Assembly: GCF_020829445.1 (NCBI RefSeq)
Contig: NZ_JAIVFV010000050.1
Location: forward strand, 1-42,536
Length of the DNA: 42,536 bases
Direction of reading: 5' to 3'
Source: Nostoc sp. CHAB 5836
Lineage (GTDB): Bacteria > Cyanobacteriota > Cyanobacteriia > Cyanobacteriales > Nostocaceae
Shown here: positions 8,459-17,029 of the stretch, in pieces
Layout of the letters: the number at the start of each line of letters is the position of its first letter
Position numbering within the stretch: the first letter of the stretch is position 1
Notes under the pieces: generated by a model
The model's input: only the letters and a program-made list of their open reading frames with translations
Database searches by the model: none
What the model was told of the DNA's origin: nothing
Position numbers and translations under genes: made by a program

Positions 8459-8488
8459 GCGATCGCTCTGTTTCCAGAGAGCGATCGC
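8459..8488. terminator. Perfect 11-bp stem-loop containing HIP1 octamers between convergent genes
   Basis: GCGATCGCTCT (8459-8469) and AGAGCGATCGC (8478-8488) pair perfectly around an 8-base loop. It lies two bases beyond the fibrillin stop and after the small membrane protein on the other strand. There is no U-tract, so intrinsic termination is only a possibility. Both arms contain GCGATCGC. Confidence 0.4.
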
Positions 8489-8490
8489 AC

Positions 8491-9162
8491 TCAGATGATT
8501 GCTCTGTTGTCAGGTAAATCATTGGATTTACTAAGAATGAATAAACTTCCATCGCCTCCACGTCCAATTCTTAAGGTTTCATCTAAGTAAGTAATGTCCA
8601 GGGTAGCAATTCTGCCAGTAGGATTGTTAGCTGGAACAACCTTAAATGGGTTCAGTTGGGGGGTATCAATACCGACAATCTTTTCAATTGATAGGTAGCG
8701 TTTGTCAAAATAAACGTTAATACGTTGATTTGGTGGAAGTAATGAATCAACTGTTGCTACTTCAAAGCTAGCTGTTACTTTTACATATCCCGATATTAGC
8801 CCAAGAGGATGTTTAACTTTAGCTAAATTAAAAAACAATTTATTGGCAATATTAATTACCTGATATACTTTACCCAGCTTTAATCCCAACGGCAGGGAGT
8901 CTAAAGAACGGATTTCTCTAGCAGTGGAGTATTGTAATTGCCAAGCTCCCTCTAGTAAAGAAGTAGCATTGAGCAGTGGCTTGGGATTGGGATTGAAGCT
9001 TTCTAGTTGGGTCGTCAATTGTTCAATTTCTTGGGCTAAAGTTTTGTCTAGCTTCAAATCCGTAACAGGAGAGCCATCACTTTTAGTTTGAATCTCCTCA
9101 AGCTGGGCAAGTAATTTTTCCTTTAATAAGAGTCGATTGTTCAAGGATTGAATATTTTCCAT
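8491..9162 (-). CDS. PAP/fibrillin family protein (plastoglobulin-like)
   Basis: 223 residues from the ATG at 9162; a TTG five codons upstream (9177) is an alternative. The N-terminal third is helical and coiled (LNNRLLLKEKLLAQLEEI). Then come fibrillin hallmarks: LLEGAWQLQYSTAREIRSLD, LKLGKVYQVIN and the C-terminal DETLRIGRGGDGSLFIL. PAP/fibrillins are lipocalin-like lipid-associated proteins linked to thylakoids and plastoglobules and to photoprotection (family knowledge). The length is close to other cyanobacterial members. The divergent neighbour starts 47 bp away. Confidence 0.88.
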   Translation of the reverse strand: MENIQSLNNRLLLKEKLLAQLEEIQTKSDGSPVTDLKLDKTLAQEIEQLTTQLESFNPNPKPLLNATSLLEGAWQLQYSTAREIRSLDSLPLGLKLGKVYQVINIANKLFFNLAKVKHPLGLISGYVKVTASFEVATVDSLLPPNQRINVYFDKRYLSIEKIVGIDTPQLNPFKVVPANNPTGRIATLDITYLDETLRIGRGGDGSLFILSKSNDLPDNRAII

Positions 9163-9209
9163 ACTTGCCAGATTCAAATTTTTCTAGACCGTTGTAGTAA
9201 GTTGGAGTT

Positions 9210-9848
9210 ATGAATATCATTATTTGTCCTGGAATTCATGAGCCAGAATTAACTGAAAGCTTTAGAGTCGGATTATTAAATTTAGTTTCTCATGACGCGA
9301 TCGCTCCCAATTCCGCAAATATACTTGTTTTTCCTGGTGAAGATGTTTTAGTTTTATCAGCATTTCATATTTTGCAGTTTTTGCGCGATGCCTACGGCGG
9401 CAACCAACGCCTAGGCAATCAGCTAAAATCGCCAATTATATTCATTAGCTTTAGTGCTGGCGTAGTCGGGGCAATAGGGGCGGCGTATTTATGGCAACTT
9501 TTGGGTGGTCGTGTCCAAGCGTTTATTGCTATAGATGGATGGGGAGTACCACTACAAGGTAATTTTCCTATTCATCGCATGAGTCATGATTATTTTACCC
9601 ATTGGAGTTCCTGTTTGCTAGGTTGTGGGCAAAATAACTTTTATGCAGAGCCAGCAGTTGCTCATTTGTCCATGTGGCAATGTCTAACGACAAGCCGCTC
9701 TGTGTCTGGGCCCCAAACTGTACAAGGCTGTTGGGTAGATTCATCCATTGAGATTGTTCCACCAAATAGTCGTCTGACAGCAGCTGAATTTTTGCATATG
9801 CTGTTAAAGCACTATGAAGCTAATTATTCCGGACAATGGAGTAAGTAA
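9210..9848 (+). CDS. Alpha/beta-hydrolase-like conserved cyanobacterial protein
   Basis: 212 residues. MNIIICPGIHEPELT looks like the first beta strand and oxyanion region of an alpha/beta hydrolase. IIFISFSAGVVGAIGAAY contains a nucleophile-elbow-like S-F-S-A-G. FIAIDGWGVPL could carry the acid residue and LTAAEFLHMLLKHY the histidine. No signal peptide is seen. I cannot name a substrate. It starts 47 bp from the divergent fibrillin gene and may share its control region. Confidence 0.7.
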   Translation: MNIIICPGIHEPELTESFRVGLLNLVSHDAIAPNSANILVFPGEDVLVLSAFHILQFLRDAYGGNQRLGNQLKSPIIFISFSAGVVGAIGAAYLWQLLGGRVQAFIAIDGWGVPLQGNFPIHRMSHDYFTHWSSCLLGCGQNNFYAEPAVAHLSMWQCLTTSRSVSGPQTVQGCWVDSSIEIVPPNSRLTAAEFLHMLLKHYEANYSGQWSK

Positions 9849-9933
9849 ACAGGAGTTAAGAGTGAGGAGTTAGCCATTTATCATTAGTTACCCCGACTCC
9901 CCACTCCCCGCTCCCATCTACCCCAAGTATCTA
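9849..9933. repeat. Short STRR-like inverted block between two genes
   Basis: A G-rich GGAGTTAAGAGTGAGGAGTT half is followed by a C-rich CTCCCCACTCCCCGCTCCC half. This is the same architecture as the longer arrays after hemE, terC and speA. Confidence 0.5.
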
Positions 9934-11196
9934 ATGTTTCCAACTGAACCAGCTGCTGTTAATAATGGGTTTGGCGCACTGCTAAAAAACCGTGGTTTTA
10001 TGCTCCTGTGGATTGGGCAACTAGTGTCCCAGTTAGCAGATAAGGTCTTCTTCGTTTTGATGATTGCTCTGTTGGAAAACTACTCACCGCTTCCTGGGTT
10101 GGCACAAAACTCGATGTACTCAACCTTGATGCTGTCGTTTACAATACCAGCAATTTTGTTTGGCTCTGCCGGTGGTATCTTTGTTGACCGCTTGCCAAAA
10201 AAGCTGATTATGGTCGGCTCAGATATTGTGCGGGGAATACTGACACTGTGTCTTCCCTTGTTACCACGAGAGTTCCTGATTCTGTTAATTCTGACTTTTG
10301 CCATTTCCACGGTGACGCAGTTTTTTGCACCAGCCGAACAAGCAGCCATTCCCTTGTTGGTGAAGCGAGAAAATTTGTTAGCAGCCAATGCCTTGTTTAG
10401 CAGCACAATGATGGGAGCTTTAATTGTTGGCTTTGCAGTAGGAGAGCCGATTTTGAGTTTGGCGAAAAGCTTGATGGGAGAAGAATACGGTCAAGAGATT
10501 GTGGTTGGTGGATTATACATATTATCGGCTGCTATCATGCAGCCGATTAAGTTTAAAGAACCCAAACGACCTAAAGAACATCAAGCATCAAATCACCCTT
10601 GGGCCGAATTCACCGAGAGTCTGCGCTATCTCAAGAAAAATCCTTTGATTTTGAATGCCATGCTGCAACTGACAACTTTATATTGTGTGTTTGCAGCCTT
10701 AACAGTGCTGACGATTCGATTAGCCGCAGAGTTTGGTCTTAAAGAAAAACAGTTTGGCTTTTTCTTGGCAGCAGCAGGGGTGGGTATGGTATTTGGTGCA
10801 GCGATTTTAGGTCACTGGGGTGAGAAATTTCATCACAAGCCCGTACCTTTAATTGGATTTTTGATGATGGCACTAGTTTTAGGGGTGTTCACTTTTACCC
10901 ATAACTTGTTGCTGGCGCTAGGATTATGTGCATTTTTGGGTATAGGTGCTGCTTTAATTGGTGTACCCATGCAAACTTTAATTCAACAGCAAACACCACC
11001 TACCATGCACGGTAAAGTATTTGGCTTTCAAAATCATGCCGTCAACATCGCTCTGGCGTTACCTTTGGCCATTACTGGGCCATTAACTGATGCTCTGGGC
11101 TTGCGAATTGTGCTTGTGGGAATGAGTATTGTTGTGGTAGTTGTGGGCGTTTGGGCTTGGCAAAATACCCGCAAAGTCTTGCAAGATGTAATTTAA
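9934..11196 (+). CDS. Major facilitator superfamily transporter
   Basis: 420 residues with roughly twelve hydrophobic segments. The first cytoplasmic-loop region reads FGSAGGIFVDRLPKKLIMVGSD, matching the G-x-x-x-D-R-x-x-K/R motif A between helices 2 and 3. A second, degenerate version (GAAILGHWGEKF) follows in the C-terminal half. The opening FMLLWIGQLVSQLADKVFFV resembles the MFS_3 (enterobactin-exporter-like) group common in cyanobacteria. It acts in the inner membrane as a drug or metabolite exporter of unknown substrate. No neighbouring regulator was seen. Confidence 0.88.
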   Translation: MFPTEPAAVNNGFGALLKNRGFMLLWIGQLVSQLADKVFFVLMIALLENYSPLPGLAQNSMYSTLMLSFTIPAILFGSAGGIFVDRLPKKLIMVGSDIVRGILTLCLPLLPREFLILLILTFAISTVTQFFAPAEQAAIPLLVKRENLLAANALFSSTMMGALIVGFAVGEPILSLAKSLMGEEYGQEIVVGGLYILSAAIMQPIKFKEPKRPKEHQASNHPWAEFTESLRYLKKNPLILNAMLQLTTLYCVFAALTVLTIRLAAEFGLKEKQFGFFLAAAGVGMVFGAAILGHWGEKFHHKPVPLIGFLMMALVLGVFTFTHNLLLALGLCAFLGIGAALIGVPMQTLIQQQTPPTMHGKVFGFQNHAVNIALALPLAITGPLTDALGLRIVLVGMSIVVVVVGVWAWQNTRKVLQDVI

Positions 11197-11328
11197 TTAA
11201 TGTAGGCTAATACTCTAGGATTATATTTAATATATAAAATTATCCGAATTTGATTGAAGTTTTCAATTAAAATGAAATCCTAAATACAGAATTCAGTATT
11301 AACTTTAGCTATAGTCTGAGGTTTGACC

Positions 11329-13242
11329 GTGCGCTCACAAAGTGTCTCCGCAGGAGAATCGCCTTCCCAGATCAGTCTCCCACAAATCGAGAATCACAAA
11401 CAGTCCCGTACTTCTAACCCGCCAGCCGTTCCCAAACGTGCATCTGGCGGTTTTGCTCTGCTTGAGAGCCTTCAACGCCACGGCGTTGAGTTTATTTTTG
11501 GTTATCCTGGTGGGGCGATTCTGCCAATTTATGATGACCTGTACAAGGTGGAAGCAACTGGTGCTATTAAGCATATCCTGGTAAGACACGAACAAGGGGC
11601 AGCCCACGCTGCTGATGGTTATGCTCGTGCAACTGGGAAGGTAGGAATATGCTTTGGCACTTCTGGCCCAGGAGCAACCAACTTGGTGACAGGTATCGCC
11701 ACAGCCTACATGGATTCGATCCCAATGATTGTGGTTACAGGACAGGTAGCACGGCCGTCCATTGGGACAGATGCGTTTCAGGAAACTGATATTTACGGCA
11801 TTACCCTACCGATCGTCAAGCACTCCTATGTAGTGCGTGATCCCAAAGATATGGCGCGAATTGTTGCCGAAGCTTTCCACATCGCTAGCACTGGGCGACC
11901 GGGGCCAGTATTGATTGATGTGCCGAAAGATGTGGCTTTAGAAGAATTTGACTATGTACCTGTAAAACCAGGTTCAGTAAAATTACGCGGTTATCGTCCC
12001 ACGGTCAAGGGAAATCCCCGGCAGATTAATGCCGCGATTCAGTTAATTACTGAAAGTCGCCGGCCGCTATTGTATGTCGGTGGTGGTGCGATCGCAGCTG
12101 GTGCCCATGAAGAAATCAAACAACTAGCTGAATTATTCAATATCCCTGTCACCACAACCTTAATGGGGATCGGTGCTTTTGACGAACATCATCCCCTAGC
12201 TTTGGGAATGTTGGGGATGCACGGCACAGCTTACGCTAACTTTGCCGTTAGTGATTGCGACTTGCTGATTTGCGTTGGTGCTAGATTTGACGATCGCGTT
12301 ACAGGCAAGTTAGACGAATTCGCCTCCCGCGCCAAAGTAATTCACATAGACATCGATCCCGCAGAAGTCGGCAAAAACCGCGTTCCGGAAGTGCCCATCG
12401 TCGGCGATGTGCGGAACGTGTTAGTAGACTTGTTGCGTCGGTGCAAAGAAACAGGCGTCAAGGCTACACCAAATCAAAACCAAGAGTGGTTGAATCTAGT
12501 TAACCGTTGGCGCGAAGAGTATCCTCTCATAGTGCCGCACCATGCCGACAGCATTTCACCCCAAGAAGTGATTGTAGAAGTAAGCAATCAAGCGCCCCAC
12601 GCTTTCTACACCACAGATGTCGGACAACATCAAATGTGGGCAGCACAATTCCTGAAAAATGGGCCGAGGCGCTGGATTTCTAGCGCTGGTTTGGGAACGA
12701 TGGGTTTTGGCTTACCTGCGGCAATGGGCGCTAAAGTGGCCTTTCCTGATGAAGAAGTCATCTGTATTAGCGGTGATGCTAGTTTCCAAATGTGTTTACA
12801 GGAACTTGGTACGCTTGCACAGTATGGGATAAATGTCAAGACAATAATTATTAATAACGGCTGGCAAGGGATGGTGCGTCAGTGGCAGCAAGCCTTCTAT
12901 GGGGAGCGTTACTCATGCTCAAACATGGAAGTAGGGATGCCAGACGTAGAGTTATTGGCACAAGCCTATGGCATTAAAGGCATGGTAATCAGCGATCGCA
13001 GTGAATTAAAAGATGCGATCGCCGAAATGCTGGCACACAAAGGCCCGGTGATCTTGAATGCTCACGTAACCAGAGACGAAAATTGCTACCCAATGGTGGC
13101 TCCTGGCAAAAGCAACGCTCAAATGGTCGGCTTGCAGAAGCAAGCGCCGAAAGCGGCAGCAGAGCCAGTGTATTGTAGCCACTGTGGTGCAAAAAATGCT
13201 CCCAGCCACAACTTCTGCGCTGAGTGTGGGACTAAGTTGTAA
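11329..13242 (+). CDS. ilvB: Acetolactate synthase large subunit with a C-terminal zinc-ribbon extension
   Basis: 637 residues from the GTG at 11329, chosen because GAGG (11318-11321) sits seven bases before it; an in-frame TTG at 11323 would be too close. The ThDP-enzyme layout is complete: the PYR-domain motif [14 protein letters not shown] with the catalytic Glu, a central FAD-binding region, and the PP-domain motif [18 protein letters not shown]...NN that binds Mg-ThDP. It condenses two pyruvates to acetolactate at the head of Val/Leu/Ile synthesis. After the usual end there is a linker ([11 protein letters not shown]) and then YCSHCGAKN...FCAECGTKL, a four-Cys zinc ribbon (about C616, C619, C630, C633). 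That module is not part of the classical enzyme. The regulatory small subunit ilvN is not adjacent. Confidence 0.96.
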   Translation: MRSQSVSAGESPSQISLPQIENHKQSRTSNPPAVPKRASGGFALLESLQRHGVEFIFGYPGGAILPIYDDLYKVEATGAIKHILVRHEQGAAHAADGYARATGKVGICFGTSGPGATNLVTGIATAYMDSIPMIVVTGQVARPSIGTDAFQETDIYGITLPIVKHSYVVRDPKDMARIVAEAFHIASTGRPGPVLIDVPKDVALEEFDYVPVKPGSVKLRGYRPTVKGNPRQINAAIQLITESRRPLLYVGGGAIAAGAHEEIKQLAELFNIPVTTTLMGIGAFDEHHPLALGMLGMHGTAYANFAVSDCDLLICVGARFDDRVTGKLDEFASRAKVIHIDIDPAEVGKNRVPEVPIVGDVRNVLVDLLRRCKETGVKATPNQNQEWLNLVNRWREEYPLIVPHHADSISPQEVIVEVSNQAPHAFYTTDVGQHQMWAAQFLKNGPRRWISSAGLGTMGFGLPAAMGAKVAFPDEEVICISGDASFQMCLQELGTLAQYGINVKTIIINNGWQGMVRQWQQAFYGERYSCSNMEVGMPDVELLAQAYGIKGMVISDRSELKDAIAEMLAHKGPVILNAHVTRDENCYPMVAPGKSNAQMVGLQKQAPKAAAEPVYCSHCGAKNAPSHNFCAECGTKL

Positions 13243-13352
13243 CGCTTTTTGATAATTCCGACCAAAGAGGTAGGGAAAAAGGGAGCAAGATGCTGGAATT
13301 TGCCAGCAATCAAGGAGTTCAGAGCGAATAAATTTATTTATAGATCGTGTGT

Positions 13353-13382
13353 AAAACCCCGTCCCCTCGTGGGCGGGGTTTT
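13353..13382 (+). terminator. Rho-independent terminator candidate after ilvB
   Basis: AAAACCCCG (13353-13361) pairs with CGGGGTTTT (13374-13382) around a 12-base loop, with the T-rich arm as the tail. It lies about 110 bp after the ilvB stop. The A-rich left arm would let it work in both directions. Confidence 0.6.
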
Positions 13383-13520
13383 AGCTATTTGCATATATGA
13401 AAAAATATACTAGATTCTGCCAAAAATATTGATCATAGGATATCATTTCTAGATGGTTTGCAAATTCCGCCCTAAAGATTTGGGTTCATTCCCAAAATGG
13501 GCGGTATTTCTTGTAACTAG

Positions 13521-13800
13521 CCAGGGCTATTTCAGCCTAGACATAAACCACCCGGAAGTGAAGTTCCTGGCTCATAGCTAAAGTCCGTTTTAACGCAATA
13601 CGGTTCACAAAAGGGCTGAAACTCTTTTTTTTACGTAGACGCAAAGCGGCTTGCCGCAGGCTACCACAGAGGCACAGAGAACACAGAGAGAAAGAGAAGG
13701 AGGAAATGCTTAACCCAAGTGTATTGGTTTTTAGACGACTTTCGCTATTAGACTCAGAATTAATTCTGAGGCGGGCTAGATGAAAATGAAATAGCCCTGG
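13521..13800. repeat. 280-bp composite element with 14-bp perfect inverted ends
   Basis: CCAGGGCTATTTCA (13521-13534) and TGAAATAGCCCTGG (13787-13800) are exact inverted repeats. Inside, about 13590-13726 is a repeat that recurs inverted at 19925-20045; this copy has some 25 extra bases (CAAAGCGGCTTGCCGCAGGC) in its middle. A separate CCGCCC...GGGCGG hairpin lies just before, at about 13467-13504. No gene is seen in 13243-13994. Confidence 0.7.
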
Positions 13801-13994
13801 TAATTAGCAAGGGTGTTAGCTTCAGGTTAGTGCTTATAGCCACCCTCACAACAGATTTGGGCAATCAAAAATCCCGTACAATATATATCTGCTGGCAGTA
13901 GTAAAAATTCCATACTCGAGAAAACCGGAAAAGAGGTGATTTTTGCAGTAATTCTGTAGTATTTTTGGTGCAAGTCTGTCTTAAGGATCTCACG

Positions 13995-14732
13995 ATGAAA
14001 CAGCTCCTCAAACAAGTATTTAGCAGTCAAAAACACCTCATCCAGGTAATTCTACCTTTGGTGACGCTTATTTTAACAGCCTCGCTGTTTGCCGCACCTG
14101 CTTTTGCCACAGGTGTGTATCAAATACCCAATCTCACAGCAGGGAATGACACCTGGGTTTTGGATCAAGGTGAGGTCATCAGCCGCCTGAATGAAGGTAA
14201 AATTAGCAGCGCTTTGGAGAATTTGGCAAAACAAACAGATAAGGAAGTCAGAATTGTGACTGTCCGCCGCCTCGACTACGGTGAAACACCAGAAAGCTTT
14301 ACCAAAGAGCTGTTTGAAAAATGGTTTCCGACAAAAGCAGCCCAAGCTAATCAAACCTTATTGGTTATTGATACAGTTACCAATGGTACTGCCATTATTA
14401 CTGGGGATCAAGTCAAGCCTTTGCTCACAGACTCTATTGCCGAGAGTGTAGCGACTGAAACAGTAAGTGTGCCGTTGCGCAATGGTAACAAATACAACCA
14501 AGCATTCCTCGATGCAAGCGATCGCCTTGTCGCCGTCCTCTCTGGCAAAGCCGACCCAGGTCCACCCCAAATCACTGACAATGTGCAGGTAGAAGGCACT
14601 TACAAGAAAGCAGAAGAAACCAACCAAGGTAACGCCACTGCTTGGGTAGTAGGATTGTTAATTGCCGCCACCGTTATCCCAATGGCGACTTACTATATCT
14701 ATCAGATAAATCAGCCTTCATCTAATGGGTAA
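13995..14732 (+). CDS. psb32: TPM-domain protein, Psb32-like photosystem II repair factor
   Basis: 245 residues from the ATG at 13995, preceded by AAGGA at 13983-13987; a longer frame begins at 13965. There is a signal peptide with a hydrophobic core and an APAFA cleavage site near residue 38. A TPM domain follows (LAKQTDKEVRIVTVRRLDYG...LFEKWFP, TLLVIDT, ITGDQVKPLLTDSI). A C-terminal membrane anchor (WVVGLLIAATVIPMATYYIY) comes last. The layout of signal, TPM domain and single anchor matches cyanobacterial Psb32 and the plant thylakoid-lumen 18.3-kDa protein, implicated in PSII protection and repair. The symbol rests on domain layout, not on a search. Confidence 0.82.
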   Translation: MKQLLKQVFSSQKHLIQVILPLVTLILTASLFAAPAFATGVYQIPNLTAGNDTWVLDQGEVISRLNEGKISSALENLAKQTDKEVRIVTVRRLDYGETPESFTKELFEKWFPTKAAQANQTLLVIDTVTNGTAIITGDQVKPLLTDSIAESVATETVSVPLRNGNKYNQAFLDASDRLVAVLSGKADPGPPQITDNVQVEGTYKKAEETNQGNATAWVVGLLIAATVIPMATYYIYQINQPSSNG

Positions 14733-14800
14733 TGGGAGAGTTGTTCAATTTTAGATTTGAGATTTTTCCTTCAATCCAAAATTAAAAATCTAAAATTGGC

Positions 14801-15184
14801 TTAATCCTGAACATACTCTTGTTCTGCGACTAAAGCCACCTCAGCCCGAACAAATTCTCGACCCAAATAAGCTGCATGATTTAATTGAGTTACAGGAGGG
14901 GGCTGAGTTTCTTCAAAAATCTTCACGCAAAGTTCTTTCGCCGTCCTGGCGCTAAAAACTGTGGTGTAAGTTCGTTCTACCTTTTCTCGCGCCGGAATTA
15001 CCTTCCCCGTATCTGGATCTACAGCTAAACCACGCTCATCAATCACATTTGTAAAATGCTTGGCATAAATTAACCTTGCTTCTCGATCCAAGTAAATAAT
15101 GAAATATCCACCGGGATCAAGGTCAATATGACGCTGGGAAAGTTGATCATCAATTGCGGCTAAATTTTCAACGATTAAATCCAT
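14801..15184 (-). CDS. DUF4346 domain protein
   Basis: 127 residues from the ATG at 15184; an ATG at 15190 and a TTG at 15196 are alternatives, and no strong Shine-Dalgarno decides. The sequence LDPGGYFIIYLDREARLIYAKHFTN...DPDTGKVI...TAKELCVKIFE is what I associate with DUF4346, a short cytosolic domain widespread in cyanobacteria and sometimes joined to methanogenesis-like or thymidylate-synthase-like domains. Its biochemical role is unknown. It is separated from surE by 156 bp on the same strand. Confidence 0.7.
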   Translation of the reverse strand: MDLIVENLAAIDDQLSQRHIDLDPGGYFIIYLDREARLIYAKHFTNVIDERGLAVDPDTGKVIPAREKVERTYTTVFSARTAKELCVKIFEETQPPPVTQLNHAAYLGREFVRAEVALVAEQEYVQD

Positions 15185-15294
15185 AAGCATTATCAAAAGA
15201 AAATTTCTTTCTTCAAGGTTTTTACACTCTATATCAAGTGTAATTCCTATCTTCTTTAGTATTATTCATATCTTTAGTATTTTGGTGAATGCTT

Positions 15295-15312
15295 TAGAGG
15301 ATGTTTGAAAGA
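15295..15312. repeat. Solo IS5-type terminal repeat remnant
   Basis: AGAGGATGTTTGAAAGAC resembles the ends of the 383-bp element (2556) and of the IS5-family element (42351). No partner end lies nearby. Between surE and the DUF4346 gene. Confidence 0.35.
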
Positions 15313-15340
15313 CACTTCATGGTACAGTTATTGGCTAATG

Positions 15341-16021
15341 TCAAACCTTTAACTGAGTTACCGCGATATTGCCGGAAAAACATACATCCACATCGCTACC
15401 AGGAGTGCGATCGCGTTTGCCATATTCGCCTACATAATAAAAATTATCGCCTTCAATTCGATAGTTTATAGGCAAAGGTTTGCTACAGGGTTGGCAAAAC
15501 ACCACATCAGGATCTGGTTCTCCTGGTTGCAGATGCGGTAAGTTCACATTCCAGAAGCTTCCCGGTTCTAAGGGACGCTTGAGTAAGTCCGCTAAAACTT
15601 CAGCTGTGAATTTGGCAGCTAGATCCCAATCAAAATTTTGCTTGGCTTTGCGATAGTGGGAAATGGCAACTCCAGGAATACCATGCATTGCAGCTTCCCG
15701 CACAGCAGCCACTGTGCCAGAAATGTAAGCATCAACTCCCAAGTTACCCCCAGCGTTAATACCTGAAAGTACAAATTTGACATCTGCGTTAATTTGTGTT
15801 ATGGCAATTCTTACACAATCGGCAGGAGTACCTGCGATCGCATACTCAGTCTCAGAACGTCGCTGGAGGTTAATGGCACGAGTGGTAGTAACTTGATGTC
15901 CACAGCCAGACTGATGATCCGCAGGCGCAGCAATAATCGCATTTTTGCCGTTTACAGCTTTGAGCAGCGCTCGGATACCTGGGGCATCAATGCCGTCGTC
16001 GTTAGTTAAAATTATAGTCAT
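15341..16021 (-). CDS. surE: 5'/3'-nucleotidase SurE
   Basis: 226 residues. All SurE hallmarks are present: ILTNDDGIDAPGIRAL with metal-binding D8 and D9, the DHQSG loop (S38), and SGINAGGNLGVDAYISGTVAAVREA with N89. SurE is a divalent-metal nucleoside 5'-monophosphate phosphatase of the cytosol. The MTIILTNDDG start is canonical, so the start codon is secure. It lies directly against a dispersed repeat, leaving no recognisable ribosome-binding site. The protein is slightly shorter than the common 250-270 residues, losing length at the C-terminus. Confidence 0.95.
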   Translation of the reverse strand: MTIILTNDDGIDAPGIRALLKAVNGKNAIIAAPADHQSGCGHQVTTTRAINLQRRSETEYAIAGTPADCVRIAITQINADVKFVLSGINAGGNLGVDAYISGTVAAVREAAMHGIPGVAISHYRKAKQNFDWDLAAKFTAEVLADLLKRPLEPGSFWNVNLPHLQPGEPDPDVVFCQPCSKPLPINYRIEGDNFYYVGEYGKRDRTPGSDVDVCFSGNIAVTQLKV

Positions 16022-16157
16022 TACGCAAAATCATGAAAAAACGAACCGCCATCGCGCAGCGTCTCCCCCTCTCCCAAAGGGAGAGGCTAGCGCCAAGGGA
16101 GAAGTACGCCAAGTACGCCAAGAAATAAGAGTTGCAGAGAGTTTTTGCGTAACTCCT
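16019..16157. repeat. Element with AGGACTTACGC-type ends, copy 2, abutting surE
   Basis: Nearly the same sequence as 7582-7724 through the whole interior. The left end reads CATTACGC in place of ACTTACGC, and the surE start codon (reverse strand, 16019-16021) lies in that terminal repeat. The right end is TTGCGTAACTCCT. The rest of 16158-16350 shows no gene; AAGGA at 16341-16345 serves the next CDS. Confidence 0.75.
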
Positions 16158-16350
16158 GTTTTTATTGGCATAGGTTGGCTAATAACTAAGCGCCAATACC
16201 AATACTATCCTAGAGACAAAAAGTAATCTGAAAAAAAAGATTCGTGTCAATGTATTTCTCTGGATTCTTTTGGGAATCCTAAATTTAGGGAGCGTGATGA
16301 ACCGTAAGGTATTACTTCCTGAAATACCACGTAACTTTTAAAGGATAATT

Positions 16351-16809
16351 ATGTCTAAACGCAAGTTACTCAAAGGCGGTAGTGTTAATTCAGTTACTCT
16401 AGAACCAGAAGTTGCAATCACAGTTATTGGACTGCTTTCCGCAGCTTCTGATAGTGAAGGAATATCTTCAATAGAAGAATATGCTTTGAGTGAATTTCTC
16501 GGTCGGGTTGGCTTATTTGAAAATTATTCTGAGGAAGACTTTGAAGAATTAACCGAAAAAGCCGTCAGCTTGATTGAAGAAGAAGAACCGGAAGATTTAA
16601 TCGCCCAGTCCATCGAATCCTTACCGAATAGAGGTTATCGCGAAGCTGCATACATCACCGCTATCTTAGTAGTGGGAATTGATGAAGAAGTACCCGAAAG
16701 TGAACAGGATTATATCTCTGAGCTTCAGGAAGCCTTGAATATTTCAGACGAGCGGGCACAAGAACTTATAGATGGAGTGTTTGGGGAACAGGAAGAGGAA
16801 GAAGAATAA
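16351..16809 (+). CDS. TerB-like (tellurite-resistance-type) protein
   Basis: 152 residues; AAGGA at 16341-16345 supports the ATG. It is an acidic, helical protein: TLEPEVAITVIGLLSAASDSEG...ALSEFLGRVGLFENYSEEDFEELTEKAVSLI. The second half (YREAAYITAILVVGIDEEVPESEQDYISELQEALN) resembles the repeated helical layout of TerB domains, with paired acidic residues that could bind metal. It ends in a Glu-rich tail. In cyanobacteria such stand-alone TerB-like proteins have no established role. A TerC-family gene occurs 14 kb away but not in an operon. Confidence 0.7.
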   Translation: MSKRKLLKGGSVNSVTLEPEVAITVIGLLSAASDSEGISSIEEYALSEFLGRVGLFENYSEEDFEELTEKAVSLIEEEEPEDLIAQSIESLPNRGYREAAYITAILVVGIDEEVPESEQDYISELQEALNISDERAQELIDGVFGEQEEEEE

Positions 16810-16841
16810 GAGTGTTACAGGGCTTTTCAAGCAATTGAATT

Positions 16842-16963
16842 AGGACTTACGCAACTGGCATATCAATACTGTTCGGTTAAGAATATTCGTAGGTTGGGTT
16901 GAGGAACGAAACCCAACATTTTCTTTCTCTTTGTTGGGTAACGCATTGCTCAACCCAACCTTC
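16842..16963. repeat. Solo AGGACTTACGCA end next to a palindromic GGTTGGGTTGAGG element (copy 2)
   Basis: AGGACTTACGCAACTGGCAT begins at 16842. From about 16888 GTAGGTTGGGTTGAGGAACG runs into a complementary TTGCTCAACCCAACCTTCG, forming a long hairpin. It lies in front of the DD-peptidase gene and overlaps the upstream extension of its open frame. Confidence 0.65.
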
Positions 16964-17029
16964 GCCGAATTGACGTTAAAAAAATGCCACACCAAGGTAT
17001 TATCATCAAGTAGTTTTAAGAACTATCTG

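Noticed and set aside
8378..8590. 70-residue frame overlapping the end of the small membrane-protein gene
   Set aside because: It consists largely of HIP1-containing DNA and runs into the fibrillin gene antisense; composition is not protein-like.
16931..17029. N-terminal extension of the PBP4-type peptidase
   Set aside because: It covers a dispersed palindrome and would bury the signal peptide.
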